Counted from the stretch's first letter, positions 6,693 to 15,015 are shown. The stretch is DNA of 32,488 nt from Collinsella sp. (GCA_019414545.1 DXLV01000018.1:1-32488), one strand, 5' to 3'. Translations and numbers: made by a program. Notes: generated by a model not told the origin, from the sequence alone.

Positions 6693-7972
6693 ATGGTCTT
6701 AAGAATGCTTTCCGCATCAAAGAATTGCGCGAAAAGATTCTTTTTACCATAGCTATGCTCGTCGTGTACCGCATTGGTGCGCACGTTCCTGTGCCCGGCA
6801 TTCCCTTCCAGGGGATGCTGGGCCTTTTCTCGACCGATAACAATTCGGTCGCCGCAGGTGCTATGGCCCTCCTGAATCTTTTCTCTGGCGGCGCGTTGAG
6901 CTATGTGTCGGTGTTTTCGCTGGGCATCATGCCTTACATCACCAGCTCGATCATCCTCCAGATGCTCCAGGCCGTCGTGCCTTCCCTGCATGAGCTTGCC
7001 CGCGAGGGCGAGGTCGGTCAGACCAAGATTACGCAGTATTCGCGTTACCTCACCTTGGCTCTGGCAATCCTTAACTCCGTGGGTTACCTCTTCCTCTTTA
7101 AGAGCTTCGGCATCAGCTTTAATGGCGCCGGCGCTCCCGAGATCATCTTCGACCTCATGGTCGTCGGCACGCTCACTGCGGGCGCCATGCTGATCATGTG
7201 GATTGGTGAGCTCATCACCCAGCGCGGTATCGGCAATGGCATGTCGCTGATCATCTTCGCGAACATCATGGCCGGCCTGCCGCAGGCTATCTTCTCCAGC
7301 ACCGAGGGCAATGCCGGTGGCATCATCACCATGGTGATCATCTGCGCCATCATCCTGCTGGTTATCCCGCTGATCGTTTTCCTTGAGCGCGGCCAGCGCC
7401 GCATTCCGGTCTCCTACGCCAAGCGCGTCGTGGGCCGTCGCATGATGGGTGGACAGACCACCTACCTGCCCATCAAGGTCAACACCGCGGGCGTCGTGCC
7501 GATCATCTTCGCTTCGGCGCTGCTGTACTTCCCGGCTCAGATTGCCGTGTTCTTCCCCGGCATCGGCTGGATTCAGGCAGTTGCCTCTGCGCTTTCGACC
7601 GGTTGGCTCAACTGGGTGCTTAACGTTGTCCTCATCGTGTTCTTCGCGTACTTCTACACCTCCATGGTGTTCAACCCCGATGACACGGCCGATAACCTTA
7701 AGAAGCAGGGCGGCTTTATTCCGGGCGTGCGTCCGGGTAGGGCTACCGCGGCCTACATCAAGAACGCGCTCAACAAGATTACGCTTCCCAGCGCTGTCTT
7801 TTTGGCGCTCATCGCCATCGTGCCTTCGATCATCTTCTCCTTCACGGGTAACCATCTGATCCAGGCATTTGGCGGCACGTCCATCCTCATCATGGTCGGC
7901 GTCGTGCTCGACACGGTCGATAAGCTCGAAGGCCAGATCAAGATGTATGATTACGATGGATTCTTTAAATAG
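6686..7972 (+). CDS. secY: Protein translocase subunit SecY
   Basis: A 428-residue membrane protein with ten predicted spans, the normal size for SecY. It has the family start (LKNAFRIKELREKILFT), the plug and pore-lining region near ISSIILQMLQ-like helix 2, and the cytosolic loops with RGQRRIPV and KKQGGFIPGVRPG that contact the ribosome and SecA. It forms the protein-conducting channel with SecE and SecG, neither of which is here. The start is GTG at 6686, overlapping the rplO stop by 7 nt. A start codon inside the upstream gene with no separate SD points to translational coupling. Confidence 0.97.
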   Translation: MLNGLKNAFRIKELREKILFTIAMLVVYRIGAHVPVPGIPFQGMLGLFSTDNNSVAAGAMALLNLFSGGALSYVSVFSLGIMPYITSSIILQMLQAVVPSLHELAREGEVGQTKITQYSRYLTLALAILNSVGYLFLFKSFGISFNGAGAPEIIFDLMVVGTLTAGAMLIMWIGELITQRGIGNGMSLIIFANIMAGLPQAIFSSTEGNAGGIITMVIICAIILLVIPLIVFLERGQRRIPVSYAKRVVGRRMMGGQTTYLPIKVNTAGVVPIIFASALLYFPAQIAVFFPGIGWIQAVASALSTGWLNWVLNVVLIVFFAYFYTSMVFNPDDTADNLKKQGGFIPGVRPGRATAAYIKNALNKITLPSAVFLALIAIVPSIIFSFTGNHLIQAFGGTSILIMVGVVLDTVDKLEGQIKMYDYDGFFK

Positions 7973-7990
7973 GCTAGAGGAGGATTGCTC

Positions 7991-8617
7991 ATGAACCTCG
8001 TATTGCTCGGAGCTCCGGGTGCCGGTAAGGGCACCGTCGCACAGGAGCTCGTCGCCGAGTTTGGCGTCGCTCACATTTCCACGGGCGACCTGCTGCGTGC
8101 TGCCGTCAAGGGTGGCACCGAGCTTGGTATTCAGGCTAAGAAGTACATGGACGCTGGCGAGCTCGTTCCCGACCAGCTCGTGATCGACCTTGTCAAGGAG
8201 CGCCTTGCCGCCGATGACGCCCAGCAGGGCTTCATCCTCGATGGCTTCCCGCGCAACACCGCCCAGGCTGTGACGCTCGATTCCGAGCTCTCCGCCATGG
8301 GTCGCGAGATCGACTGCGCCCTTCTGGTCGACGTGGCCCCCGAGGTCATCATCGATCGTCTGTCTTCGCGTCGCACCTGCCGCGCCTGCGGTTACACCGG
8401 CACCGCTGCCGATGCTACCTGCCCCAAGTGTGCCGGCGAGATGTATCAGCGCGACGACGACAAGCCCGAGACCATCAAGAACCGTCTCGACGTCTACGAG
8501 AAGTCCACGAGCCCGCTCGTCGACTACTATCGTGGCCAGGGTCTGCTCAAGTCGGTCAACGGTGACCAGGCTCGCGAGACCGTGTACGGGGATGTCAAAG
8601 AGGCTCTCGGTCTATGA
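7991..8617 (+). CDS. adk: Adenylate kinase (zinc-type LID)
   Basis: A 208-residue adenylate kinase that converts ATP + AMP to 2 ADP. It has the P-loop GAPGAGKGT at 7-15, the NMP-binding segment (STGDLLRAAV), the DGFPRN motif near 84-89 and the LID domain with four cysteines (130, 133, 144, 147) that should hold a structural zinc, a form common in Gram-positive bacteria. I start at ATG 7991 because AGGAGG lies 7 nt upstream; an in-frame TTG at 7985 is only 1 nt from that SD. It lies between secY and map as in most spc operons. Its stop overlaps the map start by 4 nt (ATGA). Confidence 0.97.
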   Translation: MNLVLLGAPGAGKGTVAQELVAEFGVAHISTGDLLRAAVKGGTELGIQAKKYMDAGELVPDQLVIDLVKERLAADDAQQGFILDGFPRNTAQAVTLDSELSAMGREIDCALLVDVAPEVIIDRLSSRRTCRACGYTGTAADATCPKCAGEMYQRDDDKPETIKNRLDVYEKSTSPLVDYYRGQGLLKSVNGDQARETVYGDVKEALGL

Positions 8618-9402
8618 TCAAGATTAAGTCTGCAACGCAAATCGAGCAGATGAAGAAGGCAGGAGCGCTATCTAAGATGGCGCTCCGCCACGTTGGAGCC
8701 ATGGTGCGCCCCGGCGTTTCGACTTTTGAGCTCGATCAGCTCGCGGAGCAGATTATCCGCATGCATGGCGGCACCCCGGCCTTTAAGGGTTACAGCGGGT
8801 TCCCGGGAACCATTTGCGCATCGATCAACGATGCCGTGGTCCACGGTATTCCCAACCCCGACATGATCCTGCGCGATGGCGATATCATTTCCATCGATAC
8901 GGGAGCCGTTGTCGACGGTTGGGTCGGCGATAACGCTTGGACGTTTTTCGTTGGCACCCCAACGCCCGAGGCCAAGGCCCTGTGCGAGGTTACGCGCGAT
9001 TGCCTTAAGGCTGCCATCGAGCAGGCTGTCCCCGGTAACCATATCGGGGATGTTGGTTATGCCGTTCAGTCTCTCGCCGAGTCTCACGGCTATGGCGTTC
9101 TTCGTGACTATGTTGGCCATGGCATTGGCCGCGTGATGCACGAGGACCCCAACGTTCCTAACTATGGAAAGAAGGGGAGGGGCGTTCGCCTCCAGGCCGG
9201 CATGGTCATTGCCATCGAGCCGATGGTTACGATGGGTTCCAACCATGTGAGCACGGGCTCCGACGGTTGGATTGTTACGACCAACGACCACCTGCCCGCC
9301 GCGCACTACGAGAACACCGTCGCCATTACCAATGACGGTCCGGTGATTCTCACCACGGATGCCCAAGGTGCTTGGTGTTCGCTCCAAGGCGGAGAAATGT
9401 AA
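8614..9402 (+). CDS. map: Methionine aminopeptidase, type I
   Basis: A 262-residue enzyme that removes the N-terminal methionine from nascent proteins. All the dinuclear-metal ligands of the pita-bread fold are visible: Asp in IDTGAVVDG and in GDNAWTF, His in GHGIGRVMHE, Glu in IEPMVTMG and Glu in YENTVAIT; the substrate-binding His is in VVHGIPN. The start overlaps the adk stop by 4 nt, indicating coupling. The C-terminus is slightly longer than in some relatives. It is followed by a 100-nt gap that contains a second promoter-like element, so downstream genes may be expressed partly on their own. Confidence 0.96.
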   Translation: MIKIKSATQIEQMKKAGALSKMALRHVGAMVRPGVSTFELDQLAEQIIRMHGGTPAFKGYSGFPGTICASINDAVVHGIPNPDMILRDGDIISIDTGAVVDGWVGDNAWTFFVGTPTPEAKALCEVTRDCLKAAIEQAVPGNHIGDVGYAVQSLAESHGYGVLRDYVGHGIGRVMHEDPNVPNYGKKGRGVRLQAGMVIAIEPMVTMGSNHVSTGSDGWIVTTNDHLPAAHYENTVAITNDGPVILTTDAQGAWCSLQGGEM

Positions 9403-9438
9403 CAAGTTTCATTTAGTTGTGGAGCCATTACGAAGTTA

Positions 9439-9467
9439 TTACGATGCGTGCATACGTGTTGTAGAAT
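9439..9467 (+). promoter_or_regulatory. Putative internal promoter before infA
   Basis: TTACGA (9439-9444), a 17-nt spacer and TAGAAT (9462-9467). Matches are good at both boxes and the surrounding bases are AT-rich against the coding background. It would supply infA-rpmJ-rpsM-rpsK-rpsD-rpoA-rplQ separately from the upstream promoter. Confidence 0.55.
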
Positions 9468-9506
9468 ACTCGATCGCTGTCGTTTTCTAGAGAAAGATGA
9501 TTGCTT

Positions 9507-9725
9507 GTGAAGAAGGAAGACGCAATTGAGCTCGAGGGTACGGTAAAGGAACCGCTGCCCAACGCCATGTTTAAGGTCGAGCTCGAGAACGGTCATTCGG
9601 TTCTGTGCAACATTTCTGGCAAGATCCGAATGAATTACATCCGTATTCTCCCCGGTGACAGGGTTGTCGTGGAGCTTTCCCCGTACGACCTGACCCGCGG
9701 CCGCATCACCTATCGCTACAAATAG
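9507..9725 (+). CDS. infA: Translation initiation factor IF-1
   Basis: A 72-residue S1-fold (OB-fold) protein with the family core KKEDAIELEGTV, LPNAMFKVELENGH and the closing DLTRGRITYRYK. It binds the ribosomal A site and helps choose the initiator tRNA. I place the start at GTG 9507: it gives the exact family length of 72. In-frame TTG at 9501 would add two residues. The SD (GAGAAAG) is weak, and there is a promoter-like sequence upstream. It is in the standard position before rpmJ, although 150 nt separate the two. Confidence 0.95.
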   Translation: MKKEDAIELEGTVKEPLPNAMFKVELENGHSVLCNISGKIRMNYIRILPGDRVVVELSPYDLTRGRITYRYK

Positions 9726-9796
9726 CGGCACGCATACACGCACTCCATTTCCGACTGCAGGCTTAGCTCAACCTACGGTCGGATTGTGTGTGAAGA

Positions 9797-9826
9797 CCAG
9801 CCATAGTTTTAAACGCCTGCGGCTGG
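9797..9826 (+). other. Hairpin in the infA-rpmJ leader
   Basis: CCAGCC (9797-9802) pairs with GGCTGG (9821-9826). An imperfect TCCGAC...GTCGGA stem lies just upstream. No T-run follows. Possibly part of a ribosomal-protein regulatory leader. Confidence 0.35.
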
Positions 9827-9875
9827 GCGAGTAGATAGTAGGGAAGTAGTTTGAGCGCTACCGAAAGGAAGAACG

Positions 9876-9989
9876 ATGAAGGTACGTCCTTCGGTCAAGA
9901 AGATGTGCGATAAGTGCAAAATCATTAGGCGCCATGGCAAGGTCCTCGTTATTTGCGAGAACCCCCGTCATAAGCAGCGTCAGGGTTAA
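9876..9989 (+). CDS. rpmJ: 50S ribosomal protein L36
   Basis: A 37-residue gene, too short for many gene callers. The product starts MKVRPSVKKMC and carries the zinc ligands Cys11, Cys14, Cys27 and His32 of the zinc-binding (C+) L36 form. The length of 37 is normal. SD GGAAG is 5-9 nt before the ATG. It sits between infA and rpsM in the classical order and binds 23S rRNA in the large subunit. Only 14 nt separate its stop from the TTG start of rpsM. Confidence 0.95.
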   Translation: MKVRPSVKKMCDKCKIIRRHGKVLVICENPRHKQRQG

Positions 9990-10003
9990 GAGAGGAGACT
10001 ACG

Positions 10004-10378
10004 TTGGCCCGTATTAATGGTGTCGACCTCCCGCGTGAGAAGCGCGTTGAGATCGGTCTGACCTACATTTACGGCATCGGCCGCACCACTGCGACGAAGA
10101 TCTGCGTCGAGTGCAACGTTAACGTGGATACGCGCGTTAAGGACCTCACCGAGAATGAGGTTAACGCCATCCGCGATTATATCGATAAGAACCAGATCAT
10201 GGTTGAGGGCGACCTCCGCCGTGAGCGCAACCAGAACGTCAAGCGCCTTATGGACATCGGCTGCAACCGCGGCCTTCGTCATCGCAAGGGCCTCCCGGTC
10301 CGCGGCCAGCGCACCCACACTAACGCTCGTACCCGCAAGGGCCCGAAGCGTCAGATCGGTGCTAAGAAGAAGAAATAA
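10004..10378 (+). CDS. rpsM: 30S ribosomal protein S13
   Basis: A 124-residue S13 starting with TTG at 10004, supported by SD GAGAGGAG ending 5 nt upstream and by the family start (M)ARINGVDLPREKR. The helix-hairpin-helix-like core (YIYGIGRTTATKIC) and the basic tail (GLPVRGQRTHTNARTRKGPKR) are typical. S13 lies at the top of the 30S head and contacts the P-site tRNA and L5. It is followed by rpsK after 14 nt. Confidence 0.97.
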   Translation: MARINGVDLPREKRVEIGLTYIYGIGRTTATKICVECNVNVDTRVKDLTENEVNAIRDYIDKNQIMVEGDLRRERNQNVKRLMDIGCNRGLRHRKGLPVRGQRTHTNARTRKGPKRQIGAKKKK

Positions 10379-10392
10379 GGAGCGCTAGATAG

Positions 10393-10797
10393 ATGGCTAC
10401 TGCTAAGAAGAACGTTCGCGCTGCCCGTCTGAAGCGCGCGGACCGTAAGAACATTTCCGTGGGCCAGGCTCACATTCGTTCTACGTTCAACAACACGATC
10501 GTTTCGATCACCGATCCCCAGGGCAACGTCATTTCCTGGAAGTCGGCTGGCCAGGTGGGCTTCAAGGGCTCCCGTAAGTCCACGCCGTTCGCTGCCCAGA
10601 TGGCTGCCGAGGCTGCTGCCAAGCAGGCCATGGAGCACGGTATGAAGAAGGTTTCCGTCTTCGTCAAGGGCCCCGGCTCCGGTCGTGAGACCGCCATCCG
10701 CTCCCTCCAGGCTGCTGGCCTCGAGGTCTCAAGCATCCAGGACAAGACCCCCATCCCGCACAACGGCTGCCGCCCCAAGAAGCGTCGCCGCGTGTAA
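10393..10797 (+). CDS. rpsK: 30S ribosomal protein S11
   Basis: A 134-residue S11. Diagnostic parts are the HIRSTFNNTIVSITD stretch, the GPGSGRETAIRSLQAAGLEV motif and the C-terminal block TPIPHNGCRPKKRRRV, which is close to invariant. It binds 16S rRNA on the platform near the mRNA exit. SD AAGGAG starts within the end of rpsM. Normal order between S13 and S4. Confidence 0.97.
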   Translation: MATAKKNVRAARLKRADRKNISVGQAHIRSTFNNTIVSITDPQGNVISWKSAGQVGFKGSRKSTPFAAQMAAEAAAKQAMEHGMKKVSVFVKGPGSGRETAIRSLQAAGLEVSSIQDKTPIPHNGCRPKKRRRV

Positions 10798-10816
10798 CTG
10801 AAAGGATCGTATCAAT

Positions 10817-11413
10817 ATGGCAATCGACAGGACTCCTGTTCTTAAGCGCTGCCGTCAGCTCGGGATCGATCCCGCTGAGCTCGGTTACAGCAGCAAGAAG
10901 GAATCTATCCGTCAGCCCAAGCGCCGTCGCAAGGAATCTGAGTACGGCATGCAGCTGCGCGAGAAGCAGAAGGTCAAGTTCATCTATGGCGTTCTGGAGA
11001 AGCAGTTCCACGGCTACTTCAACAAGGCCCGCAAGATGAACGGCGTCACCGGTGAGAACCTCATGATCATCCTTGAGTCTCGCCTCGACAACGTCGTCTT
11101 CCGTCTTGGCTTCGCTCGCACCCGCAAAGAGGCTCGTCAGTCCCTCCGTCACGGTCACTTCACCGTGAACGGCAAGCGCGTGGACATCCCGTCCTACCGC
11201 GTCAAGGCCGGCGACGTCGTCGCTGTCGGCGAGAAGTTCCGTGACCTCCTCCCCATCAAGGAGGCCCTGATTTCCTCCGAGCGCTTTGAGGTCCCTGGCT
11301 GGCTCGAGGTCGATATCGAGAAGCTGTCTGGTAACGTGCTCGCTCTGCCGACGCGTGAGCAGATCAGCGGTGATATCAACGAGCAGCTCATCGTCGAGCT
11401 CTACTCTAAGTAG
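10817..11413 (+). CDS. rpsD: 30S ribosomal protein S4 (zinc-free form)
   Basis: A 198-residue S4 with the S4 RNA-binding domain (SRLDNVVFRLGFARTRKEARQSLRHGHFTVNGKRVDIPS region, around 94-140). It is a primary 16S rRNA binder that nucleates 30S assembly. Only one cysteine (residue 12) is seen in the N-terminal region, so the four-cysteine zinc site of many S4 proteins is absent and this is the C-minus form. SD AAAGGAT lies about 9 nt before the ATG. It sits between S11 and RpoA, the alpha operon order in which S4 is often the autogenous repressor. Confidence 0.97.
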   Translation: MAIDRTPVLKRCRQLGIDPAELGYSSKKESIRQPKRRRKESEYGMQLREKQKVKFIYGVLEKQFHGYFNKARKMNGVTGENLMIILESRLDNVVFRLGFARTRKEARQSLRHGHFTVNGKRVDIPSYRVKAGDVVAVGEKFRDLLPIKEALISSERFEVPGWLEVDIEKLSGNVLALPTREQISGDINEQLIVELYSK

Positions 11414-11445
11414 TCCATCCGGGCTGCTGAGGCTGGAGGTAATAC

Positions 11446-12387
11446 ATGTCAGAATTCATTAGGCCTCAGGTTCAGGTCGAAGAGATCAACGAGACGTCTG
11501 CTCGTGTCTCCGTCGAGCCGCTCGAGCGTGGCTACGGCGATACGCTGGGTAACTCCCTTCGTCGCGTTCTTCTGTCCTCGCTCGAGGGTGCCGCCGTCGA
11601 GGCTATTCAGATCGATGGTGCGCAGCACGAGTTCATGACCATCCCTAACATGGTCGAGGATGTCACCGACATCGTCCTGAATGTCAAGGGTCTTGTCTTC
11701 AGGGCTCTCGGCGCGACCGACGAGGCGACCGCCACCATCTCGGTTGACGGCCCCTGCGAGGTCACCGGTGCGGACTTCTTTATTCCGTCCGAGTTTGAGC
11801 TGGTCAACCCCGAGCAGCACATTGCTACGCTCACCGAGGGTGGCCATCTCACCATGAGCATGCGCATCGGCTATGGCCGCGGCTATGTTTCTGGCGAGGC
11901 CAACAAGCGCGACAACGATCCCATCGGTGTGATCCACGTCGACTCGCTGTACTCGCCGGTTTCCCGTTGCGCCAAGCTCGTTGAGGCTTGCCGTGTCGGT
12001 CAGCACACCGACTACGACCGCCTTGTCCTCGAGATCGAGACCAACGGCTCCATCGCCCCGCGCGACGCCGTGGTCCAGGCTGCCAATATCATCAACCAAC
12101 ATATGGCCGCCTTTATGAACCTTGCCGAGACCCCCGAGGTCGAGGAGGAGGCTTCGATCTTCGCTCCCGAGGTCACCAACGACAACGCCGAGCTGGACAA
12201 GCAGATCGAGGATCTGGACCTTTCCGTCCGTTCCTACAACTGCCTTAAGCGCGCCAGCATTCACTCGGTCCGTCAGCTCGTTGAGTTCTCGGAGAACGAT
12301 CTGCTCAACATCCGTAACTTCGGTGTTAAGTCGATCGAGGAAGTGAAGGACAAGCTTGAGTCCATGGGCCTGAGCCTGAAGGCTTAA
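11446..12387 (+). CDS. rpoA: RNA polymerase alpha subunit
   Basis: A 313-residue alpha subunit. The N-terminal dimerisation and assembly domain (about 1-230) includes ERGYGDTLGNSLRRVLLSS and the GRGYVSGEANK loop. A short acidic linker (EVEEEASIFAPE) follows, then the C-terminal domain (about 245-313) with LDLSVRSYNCLKRA and NIRNFGVKSIEEVK, the residues that contact UP elements and activators. SD GGAGGTAA is 4-6 nt before the ATG. It is in the normal position between S4 and L17. Confidence 0.98.
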   Translation: MSEFIRPQVQVEEINETSARVSVEPLERGYGDTLGNSLRRVLLSSLEGAAVEAIQIDGAQHEFMTIPNMVEDVTDIVLNVKGLVFRALGATDEATATISVDGPCEVTGADFFIPSEFELVNPEQHIATLTEGGHLTMSMRIGYGRGYVSGEANKRDNDPIGVIHVDSLYSPVSRCAKLVEACRVGQHTDYDRLVLEIETNGSIAPRDAVVQAANIINQHMAAFMNLAETPEVEEEASIFAPEVTNDNAELDKQIEDLDLSVRSYNCLKRASIHSVRQLVEFSENDLLNIRNFGVKSIEEVKDKLESMGLSLKA

Positions 12388-12417
12388 TGCTTCGCATATT
12401 TGAGGAGAAACTAGACC

Positions 12418-12885
12418 ATGCGTCACAACGTTAAGAAGGGCCTGAAGCTCGGCACCGATGCGAGCCACACCAAGGCCATGAAGAAGAGCCTCGCTAAGGC
12501 CCTCTTCGAGAACGACCGCATCAAGACCACCGAGACCCGCGCTAAGGCGCTGCGTTCGGTCGTCGATCCGATCATCACCTGGGCCAAGAAGGGCGACCTG
12601 CACTCTCGTCGTCTGGCTATCGCCAAGCTCGGCGATAAGCAGCTCGTTGCCGAGATCTTCGACAAGGCATCTCAGGGCATGTGGCAGGACCGCAACGGCG
12701 GTTACACCCGCATCATGAAGCTCGGTAATCGTAAGGGCGATAACGCTCCCATCGTTATCATGGAGCTCGTCACCGAGCCTTGCACGCCTAAGGCCAAGAA
12801 GGCTGCTCCGGCCCCCAAGAAGGCCGCTGCTCCCAAGAAGGTCGAGGCTGTCGAGGAGACTGCTGCCGAGGAGACCGCTGAGTAG
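12418..12885 (+). CDS. rplQ: 50S ribosomal protein L17 with Ala/Lys/Pro/Glu C-terminal tail
   Basis: A 155-residue L17. The conserved core (about 1-120) begins MRHNVKKGLKLG and includes HTKAMKKSLAKALFENDRIKTTETRAK-type residues and the GGYTRIMKL motif near the peptide exit tunnel. After this comes a low-complexity tail (about 122-155) with AAPAPKKAAAPKK followed by an acidic end. Such tails are known in actinobacterial L17 but not in the shorter proteins of about 120-127 residues in other phyla. SD GAGGAG lies about 12 nt upstream. It is the last gene of the operon, followed by a strong terminator. Confidence 0.97.
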   Translation: MRHNVKKGLKLGTDASHTKAMKKSLAKALFENDRIKTTETRAKALRSVVDPIITWAKKGDLHSRRLAIAKLGDKQLVAEIFDKASQGMWQDRNGGYTRIMKLGNRKGDNAPIVIMELVTEPCTPKAKKAAPAPKKAAAPKKVEAVEETAAEETAE

Positions 12886-12911
12886 ACATTCCGTCTGCAT
12901 AGGCTATATTC

Positions 12912-12942
12912 GAGGGGTACGTTCGCGTACCCCTCTTTTTTT
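12912..12942 (+). terminator. Intrinsic terminator of the ribosomal operon
   Basis: A perfect 10-bp stem, GAGGGGTACG / CGTACCCCTC, with a stable TTCG tetraloop and a run of seven T (12936-12942). It lies 27 nt after the rplQ stop. Confidence 0.95.
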
Positions 12943-12977
12943 GTCGCGATACCGTTGCTTGTTTGTTGGGAGCGCCC

Positions 12978-13802
12978 ATGACCGCGCCGTTTGATTTCAA
13001 TTCGATTTCCGAGCTTGACGCCACACTCGTATTTCGCGTGGCCTATGATGGCTCGTCGTATAGCGGATTTGCCGAGCAGCCGGGACAGACGACGGTTGCG
13101 GGTGAGCTACGTCGAGCCATCGAGACGCTGCTTCGCCGCCCGGTCGATCTGACGTGCGCTGGGCGTACCGATGCCGGCGTGCATGCCGTGGCTCAGTACA
13201 TCAGCGTGCCCGTAACGGACGCTGAGCTCGCTTGTACGCGCCGTAGGTGGCTGCGGGCTATGGATGCCCTGCTGCCCAAAGATATCGCCATTAACGAGGT
13301 CTACAAGGCCCGTAAAGGCTTTTCTGCGCGTTTTGACGCGCGTTCCCGTACGTATACATACCGCATTGCCGATCGAGATGCGCGCCCTGTGCTGTCCCGC
13401 GGTGCCGTGTGGTGGCATCGCTATCCCTTGGATGTTGAGGCTATGTCTGCTGCCTGCCCCGCACTGCTGGGCGAGCAGGACTTTAAAAGCTTTTGCAAGG
13501 TCGCTTCGGCCGTTGGCAAGCCCACGCATCGCTGCGTGATGCGTGCCGAATTTGGCCATGAGGTTGCGTTTGGCGAGGACATCCTGACGTTCACCATCGA
13601 GGGCAATGCGTTTCTGCATTCGATGGTCCGTACGATCGTGGGCACGCTTGTCGAGATTGGTATGCATCGCCGTGAACCCGAGTGGATGCGCGAGGTTATC
13701 GATGCTTGCGACCGCACCGCTGCGGGCCCCACGGCTCCTGCCTGCGGCCTTACGTTTATGGGCGTGGATTACGATCCCGCCGAGCTTGTCGTGCTCGACT
13801 AG
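12978..13802 (+). CDS. truA: tRNA pseudouridine(38-40) synthase TruA
   Basis: A 274-residue enzyme that makes pseudouridine at positions 38-40 of the tRNA anticodon arm. The catalytic motif CAGRTDAGVHA contains the essential Asp. The FRVAYDGSSYSGF start, the FSARFDARSRTYTYRI block and the FLHSMVRTIVGTLVEIG segment are all TruA signatures. I use ATG 12978 (GGGAG 5 nt upstream); TTG codons at 12963 and 12966 are less well placed. The product starts about 15 residues before the usual TruA beginning. It follows the rplQ terminator by 35 nt, so it probably has its own promoter, but truA after rplQ is a common actinobacterial order. Confidence 0.95.
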   Translation: MTAPFDFNSISELDATLVFRVAYDGSSYSGFAEQPGQTTVAGELRRAIETLLRRPVDLTCAGRTDAGVHAVAQYISVPVTDAELACTRRRWLRAMDALLPKDIAINEVYKARKGFSARFDARSRTYTYRIADRDARPVLSRGAVWWHRYPLDVEAMSAACPALLGEQDFKSFCKVASAVGKPTHRCVMRAEFGHEVAFGEDILTFTIEGNAFLHSMVRTIVGTLVEIGMHRREPEWMREVIDACDRTAAGPTAPACGLTFMGVDYDPAELVVLD

Positions 13803-13963
13803 GGTAGGGTTCGACGTGTCGTGCGTCGACACCTGTCATCTGTGGGCTGCGCGTGTGCAACATCTGTTCTTGGCGTGCAATGCAACCGGTGTCTCATTGC
13901 TTTTATTGCCGGGGTGTACCATGAACCACGGTTTGATTCATTGCTGTCGAGAGGACGGATAAT

Positions 13964-15004
13964 TTGGTTCGACGTGGCTCGCATCCGCGACTTTCGGTGA
14001 TCCTTGTGGTAGAAGGTTCGCCCAGCTATGCGATGCGTGCGCTCGAGAGTATCCAGAACCAAGACCTCTACGATTTGCAGATTGTCGTTGTCTGTCGCGA
14101 TACTGCGCCCGGTGTGCGCCATTCGCTTCAAGTTGCTGCCGACAGGGACATCCATATTGATTTGATTGACGTCGAGGACGCGACGCGCGGCGCGTGTCTT
14201 CGTGCCGGTTTTGCTGCCTCGCGCGGCTCTCAAATCATCGCCATGAACGCCGATGAGTGGTTTGCTCCGCAATCCCTTTCCAAGATGGTCGATATCGCGT
14301 GCGATACTGCGGCAGACATAGTGTTCCCCACGGTGTCGCTCGACCGCTATGATGCACATCGAGAGCGCCATTCGCGCGTCTTGGATGCTACTCATATTTC
14401 CATTGATAGCAAATCATCGATGGTGGCCGGGCTGCCTCAGTTGATTTTAGGCGGCTTGGTTGCTCAAGTCTCTGGCGTGATGTATAGCCGTCCGCTGTTT
14501 GAGGCATGCCTTTTGTGCGACAAGGCGTTTCGCACAGTTGGGTTTATGGCATGCGCGCTCTCGCAGGCGCAGCGTGTCTCCGGATGCGGCGACGCTTGTT
14601 TCCACGCGGTAGCGCCTAAGCTTACAGATGCCTTTGATCCCACCATGTATGCCAGGGTATCCGATGACACCCGAGCGCTCGACGAGCTTGCGGACTCACT
14701 CTCGGAAGCAGATAGCGGTGGTCGGCTCAAGCTGGCAAGCCAAAAGTTCTACTTTGTCGGACTGGTCGCCTGCATCGAGAATTTGTGTCTGAGCCCGCAT
14801 GGGGTGTCGTCAATCGAGCGTTCCGCCCGCATGCGTGATATGCTCGAGGCGCCTCGAACCCGTCAGATGGTCGCCGCGCTCAAGGACAACCATCGGGGAC
14901 TGGGTCTGTTGTTTGGGCCGATCGCTAGCGCCAAGCCCGCGCGCTGCGTGATGTGTACGCATCTGGCAGCTTTTCTTAACCGGACGGGCGCAAAAACCGC
15001 CTAA
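13964..15004 (+). CDS. Glycosyltransferase family 2-like protein
   Basis: A 346-residue protein. The N-terminal 120 residues follow a GT-A fold: the SVILVVEGSPSYAMRALESIQNQ start, a VVVCRDTA strand, AGFAASRGSQIIAMNADEWF with an N-A-D-E in the position of the usual DxD, then FPTVSLDRYD. The C-terminal two thirds are not recognisable to me. It could transfer a sugar onto a cell-wall or surface glycan, but nothing shows the acceptor. The start is TTG at 13964, preceded by GAGAGGACGG. It is separated from truA by 161 nt and from argR by 132 nt, so it is probably monocistronic. The weak DxD equivalent means activity is uncertain. Confidence 0.6.
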   Translation: MVRRGSHPRLSVILVVEGSPSYAMRALESIQNQDLYDLQIVVVCRDTAPGVRHSLQVAADRDIHIDLIDVEDATRGACLRAGFAASRGSQIIAMNADEWFAPQSLSKMVDIACDTAADIVFPTVSLDRYDAHRERHSRVLDATHISIDSKSSMVAGLPQLILGGLVAQVSGVMYSRPLFEACLLCDKAFRTVGFMACALSQAQRVSGCGDACFHAVAPKLTDAFDPTMYARVSDDTRALDELADSLSEADSGGRLKLASQKFYFVGLVACIENLCLSPHGVSSIERSARMRDMLEAPRTRQMVAALKDNHRGLGLLFGPIASAKPARCVMCTHLAAFLNRTGAKTA

Positions 15005-15015
15005 ACGGCTCATTA

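Noticed and set aside
6689..8074. 461-codon minus-strand frame opposite secY and adk
   Set aside because: It is antisense to two highly conserved genes, its product is rich in His, Asp and Arg with no family features, and it arises from GC-rich third codon positions.
11449..12900. 483-codon minus-strand frame opposite rpoA and rplQ
   Set aside because: Exact antisense of two essential conserved genes; a composition shadow.
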